From contig JAUJYZ010000607.1 in the NCBI GenBank assembly GCA_033675265.1, positions 372,001-436,000 of the forward strand: a stretch of 64,000 nucleotides of DNA. Reading direction: 5' to 3'. Positions 1-14,200 of the stretch are shown here, one piece after another. Below the pieces are notes generated by a model. That model saw nothing but the letters and a program-made list of their open reading frames with translations. It searched no databases and was not told the DNA's origin. The stretch comes from Actinostola sp. cb2023. Its lineage: Eukaryota > Cnidaria > Anthozoa > Actiniaria > Actinostolidae. Every line of letters starts with the position of its first letter. Positions within the stretch are counted from its first letter, which is position 1. The position numbers were made by a program, and so were the translations under genes.

Positions 1-54
1 GAAATGGTTGGTCTGCCTGCGGTTCAGTAGTGAGACCCATCTTTTCTTTTTCAG

Positions 55-254
55 CTGGAAGACGAAGCGGAATGTACGCCTTTGTACATCGCCGTTCTGA
101 AAGAAAACAGGAAAATGATTGAATTTCTTCTGGAACAGGTAAGATTGAGGCGACCTACTGCGGGCATACCCCCTGGGTATACCCCTAAGGAGAAAGGCTA
201 TACACGATTGTGATCCAGATCTTGAAGAACAATGGGGCATGAAACTAAAGATTT

Positions 255-329
<75 letters not shown>

Positions 330-798
330 AGAGAGAGAAGCATTACGCAAGACGAAATGGAGGGAAGGGAAGAACCGTTAATTCGATCAATCAAAATAAA
401 ACATGATGTAAACCGAATTGGTGGATAAAACAGTTGCCTACTGCTTGCGTTTGCTATGCTCACACGAGAAAAATAGAAACGCAAACACAAGACAATGGGT
501 ATTTTCCATCCCTTTCAGTTGCATTTGCGAGCGTTGCTTGTGTGTACGAAAGGTGCACCGAGAGCTATTGGGGGGGAGGAGCAAGGAGAGGGTGACGACA
601 TGGGTTTGCAAGGATTGTAATCAAATAGTGGAAGGAAAAAGAGAACCACTAATAACATGTTGATTTCTTGCACGAAGCATTAATGACGGTTCATTTGTCG
701 GATTATTTCAGGGTGCAGACAAGAAAGGCAAGTCACCAGACGGAGAAAAATATATAGAATGCACAGAAAACGAGGATATTAAAGTTTTCTTCAAATAG
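55..798 (+). CDS. gene A: small ankyrin-repeat protein, last two exons (5' part outside window)
   Basis: Two exons are visible. Exon 55-138 (28 codons) follows a pyrimidine-rich tract and CAG and ends at a GTAAGA donor. Exon 712-798 follows TTATTTCAG and ends in TAG at 796-798. Both junctions are phase 0. The first exon has the ankyrin helix pattern: TPLYIAVLKENRKMIEFLLEQ-like, with TPL and the hydrophobic LL near its end. The second continues as a GADKKGKSPDG turn plus a short terminal helix. Exon lengths, phases and sequence match the last coding exons of gene B ([14 protein letters not shown], then [12 protein letters not shown]), so A and B are paralogues. Gene A stops after KVFFK, where B has LLRAAK plus a further tiny exon. 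Ankyrin repeats mediate protein-protein contacts; the partner is unknown. No signal peptide or membrane segment is visible in this fragment. Confidence 0.8.
259..338. repeat. (GA)n microsatellite in gene A intron
   Basis: A near-pure GA run with one AAGGA interruption lies inside the intron between the two visible gene A exons. The minus-strand Leu/Ser frame across it is a repeat artefact. Confidence 0.95.
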
Positions 799-999
799 AA
801 AAACGAGTGCACATATATATTAAACACTGCATATTCAGATGCAATCCAGGCACTACTTTGTAGCTTTAGCAGTACAAATGTAACGACAACTTGACAAATC
901 TACAGTTCTGAAAAATATGGCGACTTCTTCATTTTACCACAATCAGTTTCATGAGCGCCAATACCTTGTGAAAACTTCGCAACAGAGAGTTATGACAAC

Positions 1000-1005
1000 A
1001 ATAAA
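1000..1005 (+). other. candidate polyadenylation signal AATAAA of gene A
   Basis: This is the first AATAAA downstream of the gene A stop, about 200 bases after TAG. The 799-1329 stretch otherwise shows no gene or clear repeat. Confidence 0.45.
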
Positions 1006-1329
1006 ATGTGTACGTATGAGGAAGCTGTTATGTGTTATGTGAGTAATTCTGATTTACATTCGCAAAGGATTGTGGTAAATGTACCGCCGCCATATTTTTC
1101 AGTTATGGTGGCGCATCTAAGTGTACAGGTTTTAAAACGTGAAATTAATAAAAATATCATTGTCATACCATGTATAACAGGATCTCCCTTCAGAACTATT
1201 GTGTAGAGGAAGCAAAACCCATGGAATAATTAAAATGGACTGTGGATGACACCATCATAAAACCTCATAAAACATCGTATAGACCTTATTCACGCGTGCG
1301 ATCAGTAGTGGTTTCTCTCTATTTCTTTT

Positions 1330-2250
1330 TATTTACTGTGTATTGTATTTTTGATACAACCATCTCCAAATTCGTAAATTGTCCAGATTTTTTGACGTAC
1401 AATCCTTGGCTTTCCTCAAAAACTGACATTGGAAAAGATTCTGAGCAAGCGCAACCTCTAATAATAAGTCGAAAATTGGAAAAGACGATTTTCTGCCATA
1501 CATTTACTGCATTGAAGTTGCTGCGCCATGTATTTTTGATACAACCATCTCCAAATTCGTAAATTGTTCAGATTCCTTGGCTTTCTTCAAAAACTGACAT
1601 TGGGAAAGATTCTGAGCAAGTGCAACCTCTAATAAGGCGAAAAATTAGAAAAGACGATTTTCTGCCATACATTTACTGCATTGAAGTTGCTGCGCCATGT
1701 ATTTTTGATACAACCATCTCGAAATTCGTAAATTGTCCAGATTTTTTTACGTACAATCCTTGGCTTTCTCCAAAAAATGACATTGGAAAAGATTCTGAGC
1801 AAGTGCAACCTCTAATAAGGCGAAAAATTAGAAAAGACGAATTTCTGCCATACATTTAATTTACTGCATTGAAGTTGCAGCGCCAGTGTATTTTTGATAC
1901 AACCATCTCGAAATTCGTAAATTGTCCAGATTTTTTTACGTACAATCCTTGTCTTTCTTCAAAAACTGACATTGGAAAAGATTCTGAGCAAGTGCAACCT
2001 CTAATAAGGCGAAAAATTAGAAAAGCCGATTTTCTGCAGCTCCTGATTTACTGCCAGTAAACCATCTCGAAATTCGTAAATTGTCCAGATTTTTTTACGT
2101 ACAATCCTTGGCTTTCTTCAAAAACTGACATTGGAAAAGATTCTGAGCAAGTGCAACCTCTAATAAGGCGAAAAATTAGAAAAGACGATTTTCTGCCATA
2201 CATTTACTGCATTGAAGTTGCTGCGCCATGTATTTTTGATTCAACCATCT
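1330..2250. repeat. left edge of satellite: divergent type A monomers
   Basis: About five monomers carry the GAGCAAGTGCAACCTC segment and CTGACATTGG(A)AAAG instead of the central AATGACATTGGTAAAG. Several are truncated or rearranged, for example a short unit near 1560 and a scrambled unit near 2035. The leftmost unit is joined to unique DNA at about 1330, in ATTTACTGTG. Confidence 0.85.
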
Positions 2251-5200
2251 ACGTACAATCCTTGGCTTTCTTCAAAAAATAAGATTAGAAAAGATTTCGA
2301 GCTGCTACATCATCTAGTAAGGCGAAAAATTAGTAAAATCGATTTTCTCCCATACATTTACTGTACGGAAATTGCTGCGCGATGTATTTTTGATAGAACC
2401 ATCACCAAAGTCGTTGATTGTCCAGACTATTTGACGTACATTCCTTGGTTTTATTTAAAAAATAAGATTAGAAAAGATTCCGATCGAGCTCCTACATCAT
2501 CTAGTAAGGCGAAAAATTAGTAAAATCGATTTCCCCCATACATTTACTGTATTCAAATTTGTTACGTTATGCAATTTTTATACAACCTTCTCCAAAGTCG
2601 TTGATTGTCCAGATTTTTTGACGTACAATCCTTGGATTTCTTCCAAAAATGACATTGGTAAAGATTCTAAGCACCTGGAACAACTAGTAGGGCCAAAAAT
2701 CAGAAACACACGATTTCTGCCATACATTTACTGTAATGAAATTGCTGCGCCATGTATTTCTGATGGAACCATCTCTGAATTCGTTAAATGTCCAGATTTT
2801 TTTACGTACAATCCTTGGCTTTCTTCAAAAAATGACATTGGTAAAGATTCTAAGCACCTGGAACAACTAGTAGGGCCAATAATTAGAAACACACGATTTC
2901 TGCCATACATTTACTGTAATGAAATTGCTGCGCCATGTATTTCTGATGGAACCATCTCTGAATTCGTTAAATGTCCAGATTTTTTGACGTAGAATCATTT
3001 ACTTTCTTCCAAAAATAAGATTACAAAAGATTCCGAGCTGCTACATCATCTAGTAAGGCGAAAAATTAGTAAAATCGATTTCCCCCATACATTTACTGTA
3101 TTCAAATTTGTTACGTTATGCAATTTTTATACAACCTTCTCCAAAGTCGTTGATTGTCCAGATTTTTTGACGTACAATCCTTGGCTTTCTTCAAAAAATG
3201 ACATTGGTAAAGATTCTAAGCACCTGGAACAACTAGTAGGGCCAAAAATCAGAAACACACGATTTCTGCCATACATTTACTGTAATGAAATTGCTGCGCC
3301 ATGTATTTCTGATGGAACCATCTCTGAATTCGTTAAATGTCCAGATTTTTTTGACGTACAATCCTTGGCTTTCTTCAAAAAATGACATTGGTAAAGATTC
3401 TAATCACCTGGAACAACTAGTAGGGCAAAAATCAGAAAAACACACGATTTCTGCCATACATTTACTGTAATGAAATTGCTGCGCCATGTATTTCTGATGG
3501 AACCATCTCTGAATTCGTTAAATGTCCATATTTTTTAACGTACAATCCTTGACTTTCAAAAAAAAAAATGACATTGGTAAAGATTCTAAGCACCTGGAAC
3601 AACTAGTAGGGCCAAAAATTAGAAACACACGATTTCTGCCATACATTTACTGTAATGAAATTGCTGCGTCATGTATTTCTGATGGAACCATCTCTGAATT
3701 CGTTAAATGTCCAGATTTTTTAACGTACAATCCTTGGCTTTTCCTTTCTTCAAAAAAATGACATTAGTAAAGATTCTAAGCACCTGCAACAACAAATAGG
3801 GCCAAAAATTAGAAACACACGATTTCTGCCATACATTTACTGTAATGAAATTGCTGCGCCATGTATTTTTGATAGAACCATCTCCAAAGTCGTTGATTAT
3901 CCAGATTTTTTGACGTAGAATCATTTACTTTCTTCCAAAAATAAGATTAGAAAAGATTCCGAGCTGCTACATCATCTAGTAAGGCGAAAAAAATTAGTAA
4001 AATCGATTTCCCCCATACATTTACTGTATTTAAATTTGTTACGTTATGCAATTTTTATACAACCTTCTCCAAAGAAGTTGATTGTCCAGATTTTTTGACG
4101 TACAATCCTTGGCTTTCTTCAAAAAGTGACATTGGTAAAGATTCTAAGCACCTGGAACAACTAGTACGGCCAAAAATCAGAAACACACGATTTCTGCCAT
4201 ACATTTACTGTAATGAAATTGCTGCGCCATGTATTTCTGATGGAACCATCTCTGAATTCGTGAAATGTCCAGATTTTTTACGTACAATCCTTGGCTTTCT
4301 TCCAAAAAATGACATTGGTAAAGATTCTAAGCACATGGAACAACTAGTAGGGCCAAAAATTAGAAACACACGATTTCTGCCATACATTTACTGTAATGAA
4401 ATTGCTGCGCCATGTATTTCTGATGGAACCATCTCTGAATTCGTTAAATGTCCAGATTTTTTTACGTAAAATCCTTGACTGTCTTCAAAAAATGACATTG
4501 GTAAAGATTCTAAGCACCTGGAACAACTAGTAGGGCCAAAAATTAGTAAAATCGATTTCTGCCATATACATTTACTGTATTCAAATTTGTTACGTTATGC
4601 AATTTTTATACAACCTTCTCCAAAGTAGTTGGTTGTTCAGATTTTTTGACGTACAATCCTTGGATTTCTTCCAAAAATGACATTGGTATAGATTCTAAGC
4701 AATTGGAACAACTAGTAGGGCCAAAAATCAGAAACACACGATTTCTGCCATACATTTACTGTAATGAAATTGCTGCGCCATGTATTTCTAATGGAACCAT
4801 CTCTGAATTCGTTAAATGTCCAGATTTTTTGACGTACAATCCTTGGCTTTCTTCAAAAAATGACATTGGTTAAAATTCTAAGCAATTGGAACAACTAGTA
4901 GGGCCAAAAATCAGAAACACACGATTTCTGCCATACATTTACTGTAATGAAATTGCTGCGCCATGTATTTCTGATGGAACCATCTCTGAATTCGTTAAAT
5001 GTCCAAAGATTTTTTCACGTAAAATCCTTGGCTTTCTTCAAAAAATGACATTGGTAAAGATTCTAAGCACTTGGAACAACTAGTAGGGCCAAAAATCAGA
5101 AACACACGATTTCTGCCATACATTTACTGTAATGAAATTGCTGCGCCATGTATTTCTGATGGAACCATCTCTGAATTCGTTAAATGTCCAGATTTTTTGA

Positions 5201-8200
5201 CGTACAATCCTGGATTTCTTCAAAAAATAAGATTAGTAAAGATTTCGAGCTGCTATATCATCTAGTAGGGCCAAAAATTAGAAAAATCGATTTTCTCCCA
5301 TACATTTACTGTAATGAAATTGTTGCGCCATGTGTTTTTGATAGAACCATCTCCAAAGTCGTTGATTGTCCAGATTTTTTGACGTACATTCCTTGGCTTT
5401 ATTTAAAAAATGAAATTAGAAAAGATTCCGAGGTGCTACATCATCTAGTAAGGCGAAAAATTAGTAAAATCGATTTCCCCCATACATTTACTGTATTCAA
5501 ATTTGTTACGTTATGCAATTTTTATACAACCTTCTCCAAAGTAGTTGGTTGTTCAGATTTTTTGACGTACAATCCTTGGATTTCTTCCAAAAATGACATT
5601 GGTAAAGATTCTAAGCAATTGGAACAACTAGTAGGGCCAAAAATCAGAAACACACGATTTCTGCCATACATTTACTGTAATGAAATTGCTGCGCCATGTA
5701 TTTCTGATGGAACCATCTCTGAATTCGTTAAATGTCCAGATTTTTTTTTGACGTACAATCCTTGGCTTTCTTCAAAAAATGACATTGGTAAAGATTCTAA
5801 GCACCTGGAACAACTAGTAGGGACAAAAATTAGAAACACACGATTTCTGCCATACATTTACTGTAATGAAATTGCTGCGCCATCTATTTCTGATGGAACC
5901 ATCTCTGAATTCGTTAAATGTCCAGATTTTTTGACGTACAATCCTTGGCTTTCTTCAAAAAATAAGATTAGAAAAGATTTCGAGCTGCTACATCATCTAG
6001 TAAGGCGAAAAATTAGTAAAATCGATTTTCTCCCATACATTTACTGTAATGAAATTGCTGCGCCATGTATTTCTGATGGAACCATCTCTGAATTCGTTAA
6101 ATGTCCAGATTTTTTTACGTACAATCCTTGGCTTTCTTCAAAAAATGACATTGGTAAAGATTCTAAGCACCTGGAACAAATAGTAGGGCCAAAAATTAGA
6201 AACACACGATTTCTGCCATACATTTACTGTAATGAAATTGCTGCGCCATGTATTTCTGAAGGAACCATCTCTGAATTCGTTAAATGTCCAGATTTTTTTA
6301 CGTACAATCCTTGGCTTTCTTCAAAAAATGACATTGGTAAAGATTCTAAGCAATTGGAACAACTAGTAGGGCCAAAATATCAGAAACACACGATTTCTGC
6401 CATACATTTACTGTAATGAAATTGCTGCGCCATGTATTTCTGATGGAACCATCTCTGAATTCGTTAAATGTCCAGATTTTTTTACGTACAATCCTTGGCT
6501 TTCTTCAAAAAATGACATTGGAAAAGATTCCAAGCACCTGGAACAACTAGTAGGGCCAAAAATTAGAAAAAATCGATTTCTGCCATACATTTACTGTATT
6601 CAAAATTGTTACGTTATGCATTTTTTATACAACCTTCTCCAAAGTCGTTGATTGTCCAGATTTTTTGACGTACAATCCTTGGCTTTCTAAGTAAAAAAAT
6701 AAGATTAGAAAAGATTCCGAGCTGCTACATCATCTAGTAAGGCGAAAAATAGTAGTAAAATCGATTTCCCCCATACATTTACTGTATTCAAATTTGTTAC
6801 GTTATGCAATTTTTATACAACCTTCACCAAAGTAGTTGGTTGTTCAGATTTTTTGACGTACAATCCTTGGATTTCTTCCAAAAATGACATTGGTATAGAT
6901 TCTAAGCAATTGGAACAACTAGTAGGGCCAAAAATCAGAAACACACGATTTCTGCCATACATTTACTGTAATGAAATTGCTGCGCCATGTATTTCTGATG
7001 GAACCATCTCTGAATTCGTTAAATGTCCATATTTTTTTACGTACAATCCTTGGCTTTCTTCAAAAAATGACATTGGTAAAGATTCTAAGCACCTGGAACA
7101 ACTAGTAGGGCCAAAAATTAGAAACACACGATTTCTGCCATACATTTACTGTAATGAAATTGCTGCGCCATGTATTTTTGATAGAACCATCTCCAAAGTC
7201 GTTGATTATCCAGATTTTTTGACGTAGAATCATTTACTTTCTTCCAAAAATAAGATTAGAAAAGATTCCGAGCTGCTACATCATCTAGTAAGGCGAAAAA
7301 TTAGTAAAATCGATTTCCCCCATACATTTACTGTATTCAAATTTGTTACGTTATGCAATTTTTATACAACCTTCACCAAAGTAGTTGGTTGTTCAGATTT
7401 TTTGACGTACAATCCTTGGATTTCTTCCAAAAATGACATTGGTATAGATTCTAAGCAATTGGAACAACTAGTAGGGCCAAAAATCAGAAACACACGATTT
7501 CTGCCATACATTTACTGTAATGAAATTGCTGCGCCATGTATTTCTGATGGAACCATCTCATGTATTTCTGATACGGAACCATCTCCAAAGTCGTTGATTA
7601 TTCAGATTTTTTGACGTAGAATCATTTACTTTCTTCCAAAAATAAGATTAGAAAAGATTCCGAGCTGCTACATCATCTAGTAAGGCGAAAAATTAGTAAA
7701 ATCGATTTCCCCCATACATTTACTGTATTCAAATTTGTTACGTTATGCAATTTTTATACAACGTCCAGATTTTTTGACGTACAATCCTTGGCTTTCTTCC
7801 AAAAATGACATTGGTAAAGATTCTAAGCACATGGAACAACTAATAGGGCCAAAAATTAGAAACACACGATTTCTGCCATACATTTACTGTAATGAAATTG
7901 CTGCGCCATGTATTTCTGATGGAACCATCTCTGAATTCGTTAAATGTCCATATTTGTTTACGTACAATCCTTGGCTTTCTTCAAAAAATGACATTGGTAA
8001 AGATTCTAAGCACCTGGAACAACTAGTAGGGCCAAAAATTAGAAACACACGATTTCTGCCATACATTTACTGTAATGAAATTGCGGCGCCATGTATTTTT
8101 GATAGAACCATCTCCAAAGTCGTTGATTATCCAGATTTTTTGACGTAGAATCATTTACTTTCTTCCAAAAATAAGATTAGAAAAGATTCCGAGCTGCTAC

Positions 8201-11200
8201 ATCATCTAGTAAGGCGAAAAATTAGTAAAATCGATTTCCCCCATACATTTACTGTATTCAAATTTGTTACGTTATGCAATTTTTATACAACCTTCACCAA
8301 AGTAGTTGGTTGTTCAGATTTTTTGACGTACAATCCTTGGATTTCTTCCAAAAATGACATTGGTATAGATTCTAAGCAATTGGAACAACTAGTAGGGCCA
8401 AAAATCAGAAACACACGATTTCTGCCATACATTTACTGTAATGAAATTGCTGCGCCATGTATTTCTGATGGAACCATCTCTGAATTCGTTAAATGTCCAG
8501 ATTTTTTGACGTACAATCCTTGGCTTTCTTCAAAAAATGACATTGGTAAAGATTCTAAGCACCTGGAACAACTAGTAGGGCCAATAATTAGAAACACACG
8601 ATTTCTGCCATACATTTACTGTAATGAAATTGCTGCGCCATGTATTTCTGATGGAACCATCTCTGAATTCGTTAAATGTCCATATTTGTTTACGTACAAT
8701 CCTTGGCTTTCTTCAAAAAATGACATTGGTAAAGATTCTAAGCACCTGGAACAACTAGTAGGGCCAAAAATTAGAAACACACGATTTCTGCCATACATTT
8801 ACTGTAATGAAATTGCGGCGCCATGTATTTTTGATAGAACCATCTCCAAAGTCGTTGATTGTCCAGATTTTTTGACGTACAATCCTTGTCTTTCTTCAAA
8901 AAATGACATTGGTAAAGATTCTAAGCACCTGGAACAACTAGTAGGGCCAAAAATCAGAAACACACGATTTCTGCCATACATTTACTGTAATGAAATTGCT
9001 GCGCCATGTATTTCTGATGGAACCATCTCTGAATTCGTTAAATGTCCAGATTTTTTGACGTACAATCCTTGGCTTTCTTCAAAAAATGACATTGGTAAAG
9101 ATTCTAAGCACCTGGAACAACTAGTAGGGCCAAAAATTAGAAACACACGATTTCTGCCATACATTTACTGTAATGAAATTGCTGCGCCATGTATTTCTGA
9201 TGGAACCATCTCTGAATTCGTTAAATGTCCAGATTTTTTGACGTACAATCCTTGGCTTTCTTCAAAAAATGACATTGGTAAAGATTCTAAGCACCTGGAA
9301 CAACTAGTAGGGCCAAAAATCAGAAACACACGATTTCTGCCATACATTTACTGTAATGAAATTGCTGCGCCATGTATTTCTGATGGAACCATCTCTGAAT
9401 TCGTTAAATGTCCAGATTTTTTTACGTACAATCCTTGGCTTTCTTCAAAAAATGACATTGGTAAAGATTCTAAGCACCTGGAACAACTAGTAGGGCCAAA
9501 AATTAGAAACACACGATTTCTGCCATACATTTACTGTAATGAAATTGCTGCGCCATGTATTTCTGATGGAACCATCTCTGAATTCGTTAAATGTCCAGAT
9601 TTTTTGACGTAGAATCATTTACTTTCTTCCAAAAATAAGATTTAGAAAAGATTCCGAGCTGCTACATCATCTAGTAAGGCGAAAAATTAGTAAAATCGAT
9701 TTCCCCCATACATTTACTGTATTCAAATTTGTTACGTTATGCAATTTTTATACAACCTTCTCCAAAGTCGTTGATTGTCCAGATTTTTTGACGTACAAAT
9801 CCTTGGCTTTCTTCCAAAAAATGACATTGGTAAAGATTCTAAGCACCTGGAACAACTAGTAGGGCCAAAAATCAGAAACACACGATTTCTGCCATACATT
9901 TACTGTAATGAAATTGCTGCGCCATGTATTTCTGATGGAACCATCTCTGAATTCGTTAAATGTCCAGATTTTTTTGACGTACAATCCTTGGCTTTCTTCA
10001 AAAAATGACATTGGTAAAGATTCTAAGCACCTGGAACAACTAGTAGGGCCAAAAATTAGAAACACACGATTTCTGCCATACATTTACTGTAATGAAATTG
10101 CTGCGCCATGTATTTCTGATGGAACCATCTCTGAATTCGTTAAATGTCCATATTTTTTTACGTACAATCCTTGGCTTTCTTCAAAAAATGACATTGGTAA
10201 AGATTCTAAGCACCTGGAACAACTAGTAGGGCCAAAAATTAGAAACACACGATTTCTGCCATACATTTACTGTAATGAAATTGCGGCGCCATGTATTTTT
10301 GATAGAACCATCTCCAAAGTCGTTGATTATCCAGATTTTTTTTGACGTAGAATCATTTACTTTCTTCCAAAAATAAGATTAGAAAAGATTCCGAGCTGCT
10401 ACATCATCTAGTAAGGCGAAAAATTAGTAAAATCGATTTCCCCATACATTTACTGTATTCAAATTTGTTACGTTATGCAATTTTTATACAACCTTCACCA
10501 AAGTAGTTGGTTGTTCAGATTTTTTGACGTACAATCCTTGGCTTTCTTCAAAAAATGACATTGGTAAAGATTCTAAGCACCTGGAACAACTAGTAGGGCC
10601 AAAAATCAGAAACACACGATTTCTGCCATACATTTACTGTAATGAAATTGCTGCGCCATGTATTTCTGATGGAACCATCTCTGAATTCGTTAAATGTCCA
10701 GATTTTTTTACGTACAATCCTTGGCTTTCTTCAAAAAATGACATTGGTAAAGATTCTAAGCACCTGGAACAACTAGTAGGGCCAAAAATTAGAAACACAC
10801 GATTTCTGCCATACATTTACTGTAATGAAATTGCTGCGCCATGTATTTCTGATGGAACCATCTCTGAATTCGTTAAATGTCCAGATTTTTTGACGTACAA
10901 TCCTTGGCTTTCTTCAAAAAATGACATTGGTAAAGATTCTAAGCACCTGGAACAACTAGTAGGGCCAAAAATTAGAAACACACGATTTCTGCCATACATT
11001 TACTGTAATGAAATTGCGGCGCCATGTATTTTTGATAGAACCATCTCCAAAGTCGTTGATTATCCAGATTTTTTGACGTAGAATCATTTACTTTCTTCCA
11101 AAAATAAGATTAGAAAAGATTCCGAGCTGCTACATCATCTAGTAAGGCGAAAAATTAGTAAAATCGATTTCCCCCATACATTTACTGTATTCAAATTTGT

Positions 11201-14200
11201 TACGTTATGCAATTTTTATACAACCTTCTCCAAAGAAGTTGATTATCCAGATTTTTTGACGTACAATCCTTGGCTTTTCTTCAAAAAATGACATTGGTAA
11301 AGATTCTAAGCACCTGGAACAACTAGTAGGGCCAAAAATCAGAAACACACGATTTCTGCCATACATTTACTGTAATGAAATTGCTGCGCCATGTATTTCT
11401 GATGGAACCATCTCTGAATTCGTTAAATGTCCAGATTTTTTGACGTACAATCCTTGGCTTTCTTCAAAAAATGACATTGGTAAAGATTCTAAGCACCTGG
11501 AACAACTAGTAGGGCCAAAAATTAGAAACACACGATTTCTGCCATACATTTACTGTAATGAAATTGCTGCGCCATGTATTTTGATGATTGAACCATCTCT
11601 GAATTCGTTAAATGTCCAGATTTTTTTACGTACAATCCTTGGCTTTCTTCAAAAAATGACATTGGTAAAGATTCTAAGCACCTGGAACAACTAGTAGGGC
11701 CAAAAATTAGAAACACACGATTTCTTGCCATACATTTACTGTAATGAAATTGCTGCGCCATGTATTTCTGATGGAACCATCTCTGAATTCGTTAAATGTC
11801 CAGATTTTTTTACGTACAATCCTTGGCTTTCTTCAAAAAATGACATTGGTAAAGATTCTAAGCACCTGGAACAACTAGTAGGGCCAAAAAATTAGAAACA
11901 CACGATTTCTGCCATACATTTACTGTAATGAAATTGCTGCGCCATGTATTTCTGATGGAACCATCTCTGAATTCGTTAAATGTCCAGATTTTTTGACGTA
12001 GAATCATTTACTTTCTTCCAAAAATAAGATTACAAAAGATTCCGAGCTGCTACATCATCTAGTAAGGCGAAAAATTAGTAAAATCGATTTCCCCCATACA
12101 TTTACTGTATTCAAATTTGTTACGTTATGCAATTTTTATACAACCTTCTCCAAAGTCGTTGATTGTCCAGATTTTTTGACGTACAATCCTTGGATTTCTT
12201 CAAAAAATGACATTGGTAAAGATTCTAAGCACTTGGAACAACTAGTAGGGCCAAAAATCAGAAACACACGATTTCTGCCATACATTTACTGTAATGAAAT
12301 TGCTGCGCCATGTATTTCTGATGGAACCATCTCTGAATTCGTTAAATGTCCAGATTTTTTTGACGTACAATCCTTGGCTTTCTTCAAAAAATGACATTGG
12401 TAAAGATTCTAAGAGCTGGAACAACTAGTAGGGCGAAAAATTAGAAACACACGATTTCTGCCATACATTTACTGTAATGAAATTTGTTGCGCCATGTATT
12501 TTTGATAGAACCATCTCCAAAGTCGTTGATTGTCCAGATTTTTTGACGTACAATCCTTGGCTTTCTTCCAAAAATAAGATTAGAAAAGATTCCGAGCTGC
12601 TACATCATCTAGTAAGGCGAAAAAAATTAGAAAAATCGATTTCCCCCATACATTTACTGTATTCAAATTTGTTACGTTATGCAATTTTTATACAACCTTC
12701 TCCAAAGTAGTTGGTTGTTCAGATTTTTTTGACGTACAATCCTTGGATTTCTTCAAAAATGACATTGGTAAAGATTCTAAGCAATTGGAACAACTAGTAG
12801 GGCCAAAAATCAGAAACACACGATTTCTGCCATACATTTACTGTAATGAAATTGCTGCGCCATGTATTTCTGATGGAACCATCTCTGAATTCGTTAAATG
12901 TCCAGATTTTTTTACGTACAATCCTTGGCTTTCTTCAAAAAATGACATTGGTAAAGATTCTAAGCACCTGGAACAACTAGTAGGGCCAAAAATTAGAAAC
13001 ACACGATTTCTGCCATACATTTACTGTAATGAAATTGCTGCGCCATGTATTTCTGATGGAACCATCTCTGAATTCGTTAAATGTCCAGATTTTTTGACGT
13101 ACAATCCTTGGCTTTCTTCAAAAAATAAGATTAGTAAAGATTTCGAGCTGCTACAACATCTAGTAAGGCGAAAAAATTAGTAAAATCGATTTTCCCCCAT
13201 ACATTTACTGTAATGAAATTGCCTGCGCCATGTATTTCTGATGGAACCATCTCCGAAAGAATTCGTTAAATGTCCAGATTTTTTGACGTACAATCCTTGG
13301 CTTTCTTCAAAAATGACATTGGTAAAGATTCTAAGCACCTGGAACAACTAGTAGGGCCAAAAATTAGAAACACACGATTTCTGCCATACATTTACTGTAA
13401 TGAAATTGCTGCGCCATGTATTTCTGATGGAACCATCTCTGAATTCGTTAAATGTCCAGATTTTTTTACGTACAATCCTTGGCTTTCTTCCAAAAATGAC
13501 ATTGGTAAAGATTCTAAGCAATTGGAACAACTAGTAGGGCCAAAAATCAGAAACACACGATTTCTGCCATACATTTACTGTAATGAAATTGCTGCGCCAT
13601 GTATTTCTGATGGAACCATCTCTGATTTCGTTAAATGTCCAGATTTTTTTACGTACAATCCTTGGTTTCTTCAAAAAATGACTTTGGTAAAGATTCTAAG
13701 CACCTGGAACAACTAGTTAGGGCCAAAAATTAGAAAACACGATTTCTGCCATACATTTACTGTAATGAAATTGTTGCGCCATGTATTTTGATACAACCAT
13801 CTCCAAAGTCGTTGATTGTCCAGATTTTTTGACGTACAATCCTTGGCTTTCTTAAAAAAATAAGATTAGAAAAGATTCCGAGCTGCTACATCATCTAGTA
13901 AGGCGAAAAATTAGTAAAATCGATTTCCCCCATACATTTACTGTATTCAAATTTGTTACGTTATGCAATTTTTATACAACCTTCACCAAAGTAGTTGGTT
14001 GTTCAGATTTTTTGACGTACAATCCTTGGATTTCTTCCAAAAATGACATTGGTATAGATTCTAAGCAATTGGAACAACTAGTAGGGCCAAAAATCAGAAA
14101 CACACGATTTCTGCCATACATTTACTGTAATGAAATTGCTGCGCCATGTATTTCTGATGGAACCATCTCTGAATTCGTTAAATGTCCAGATTTTTTTTAC

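Noticed and set aside
418..663. 81-codon frame in the gene A intron
   Set aside because: It lies between two phase-matched exons, shows no domain and has no start or splice support.
5184..6416. 410-codon open frame in the satellite, and similar long frames (e.g. 8323-9612, 21968-23053, 27605-28774)
   Set aside because: They are read-through of the 183-bp monomer in phase; neighbouring units are shifted or stopped, there is no gene context, and monomer differences are mainly amino-acid changing.
8433..8615. Repeated 60-codon minus-strand frames in nearly every type B monomer
   Set aside because: Each is a shadow of the same monomer, ending at the same stop; no evidence of independent coding.
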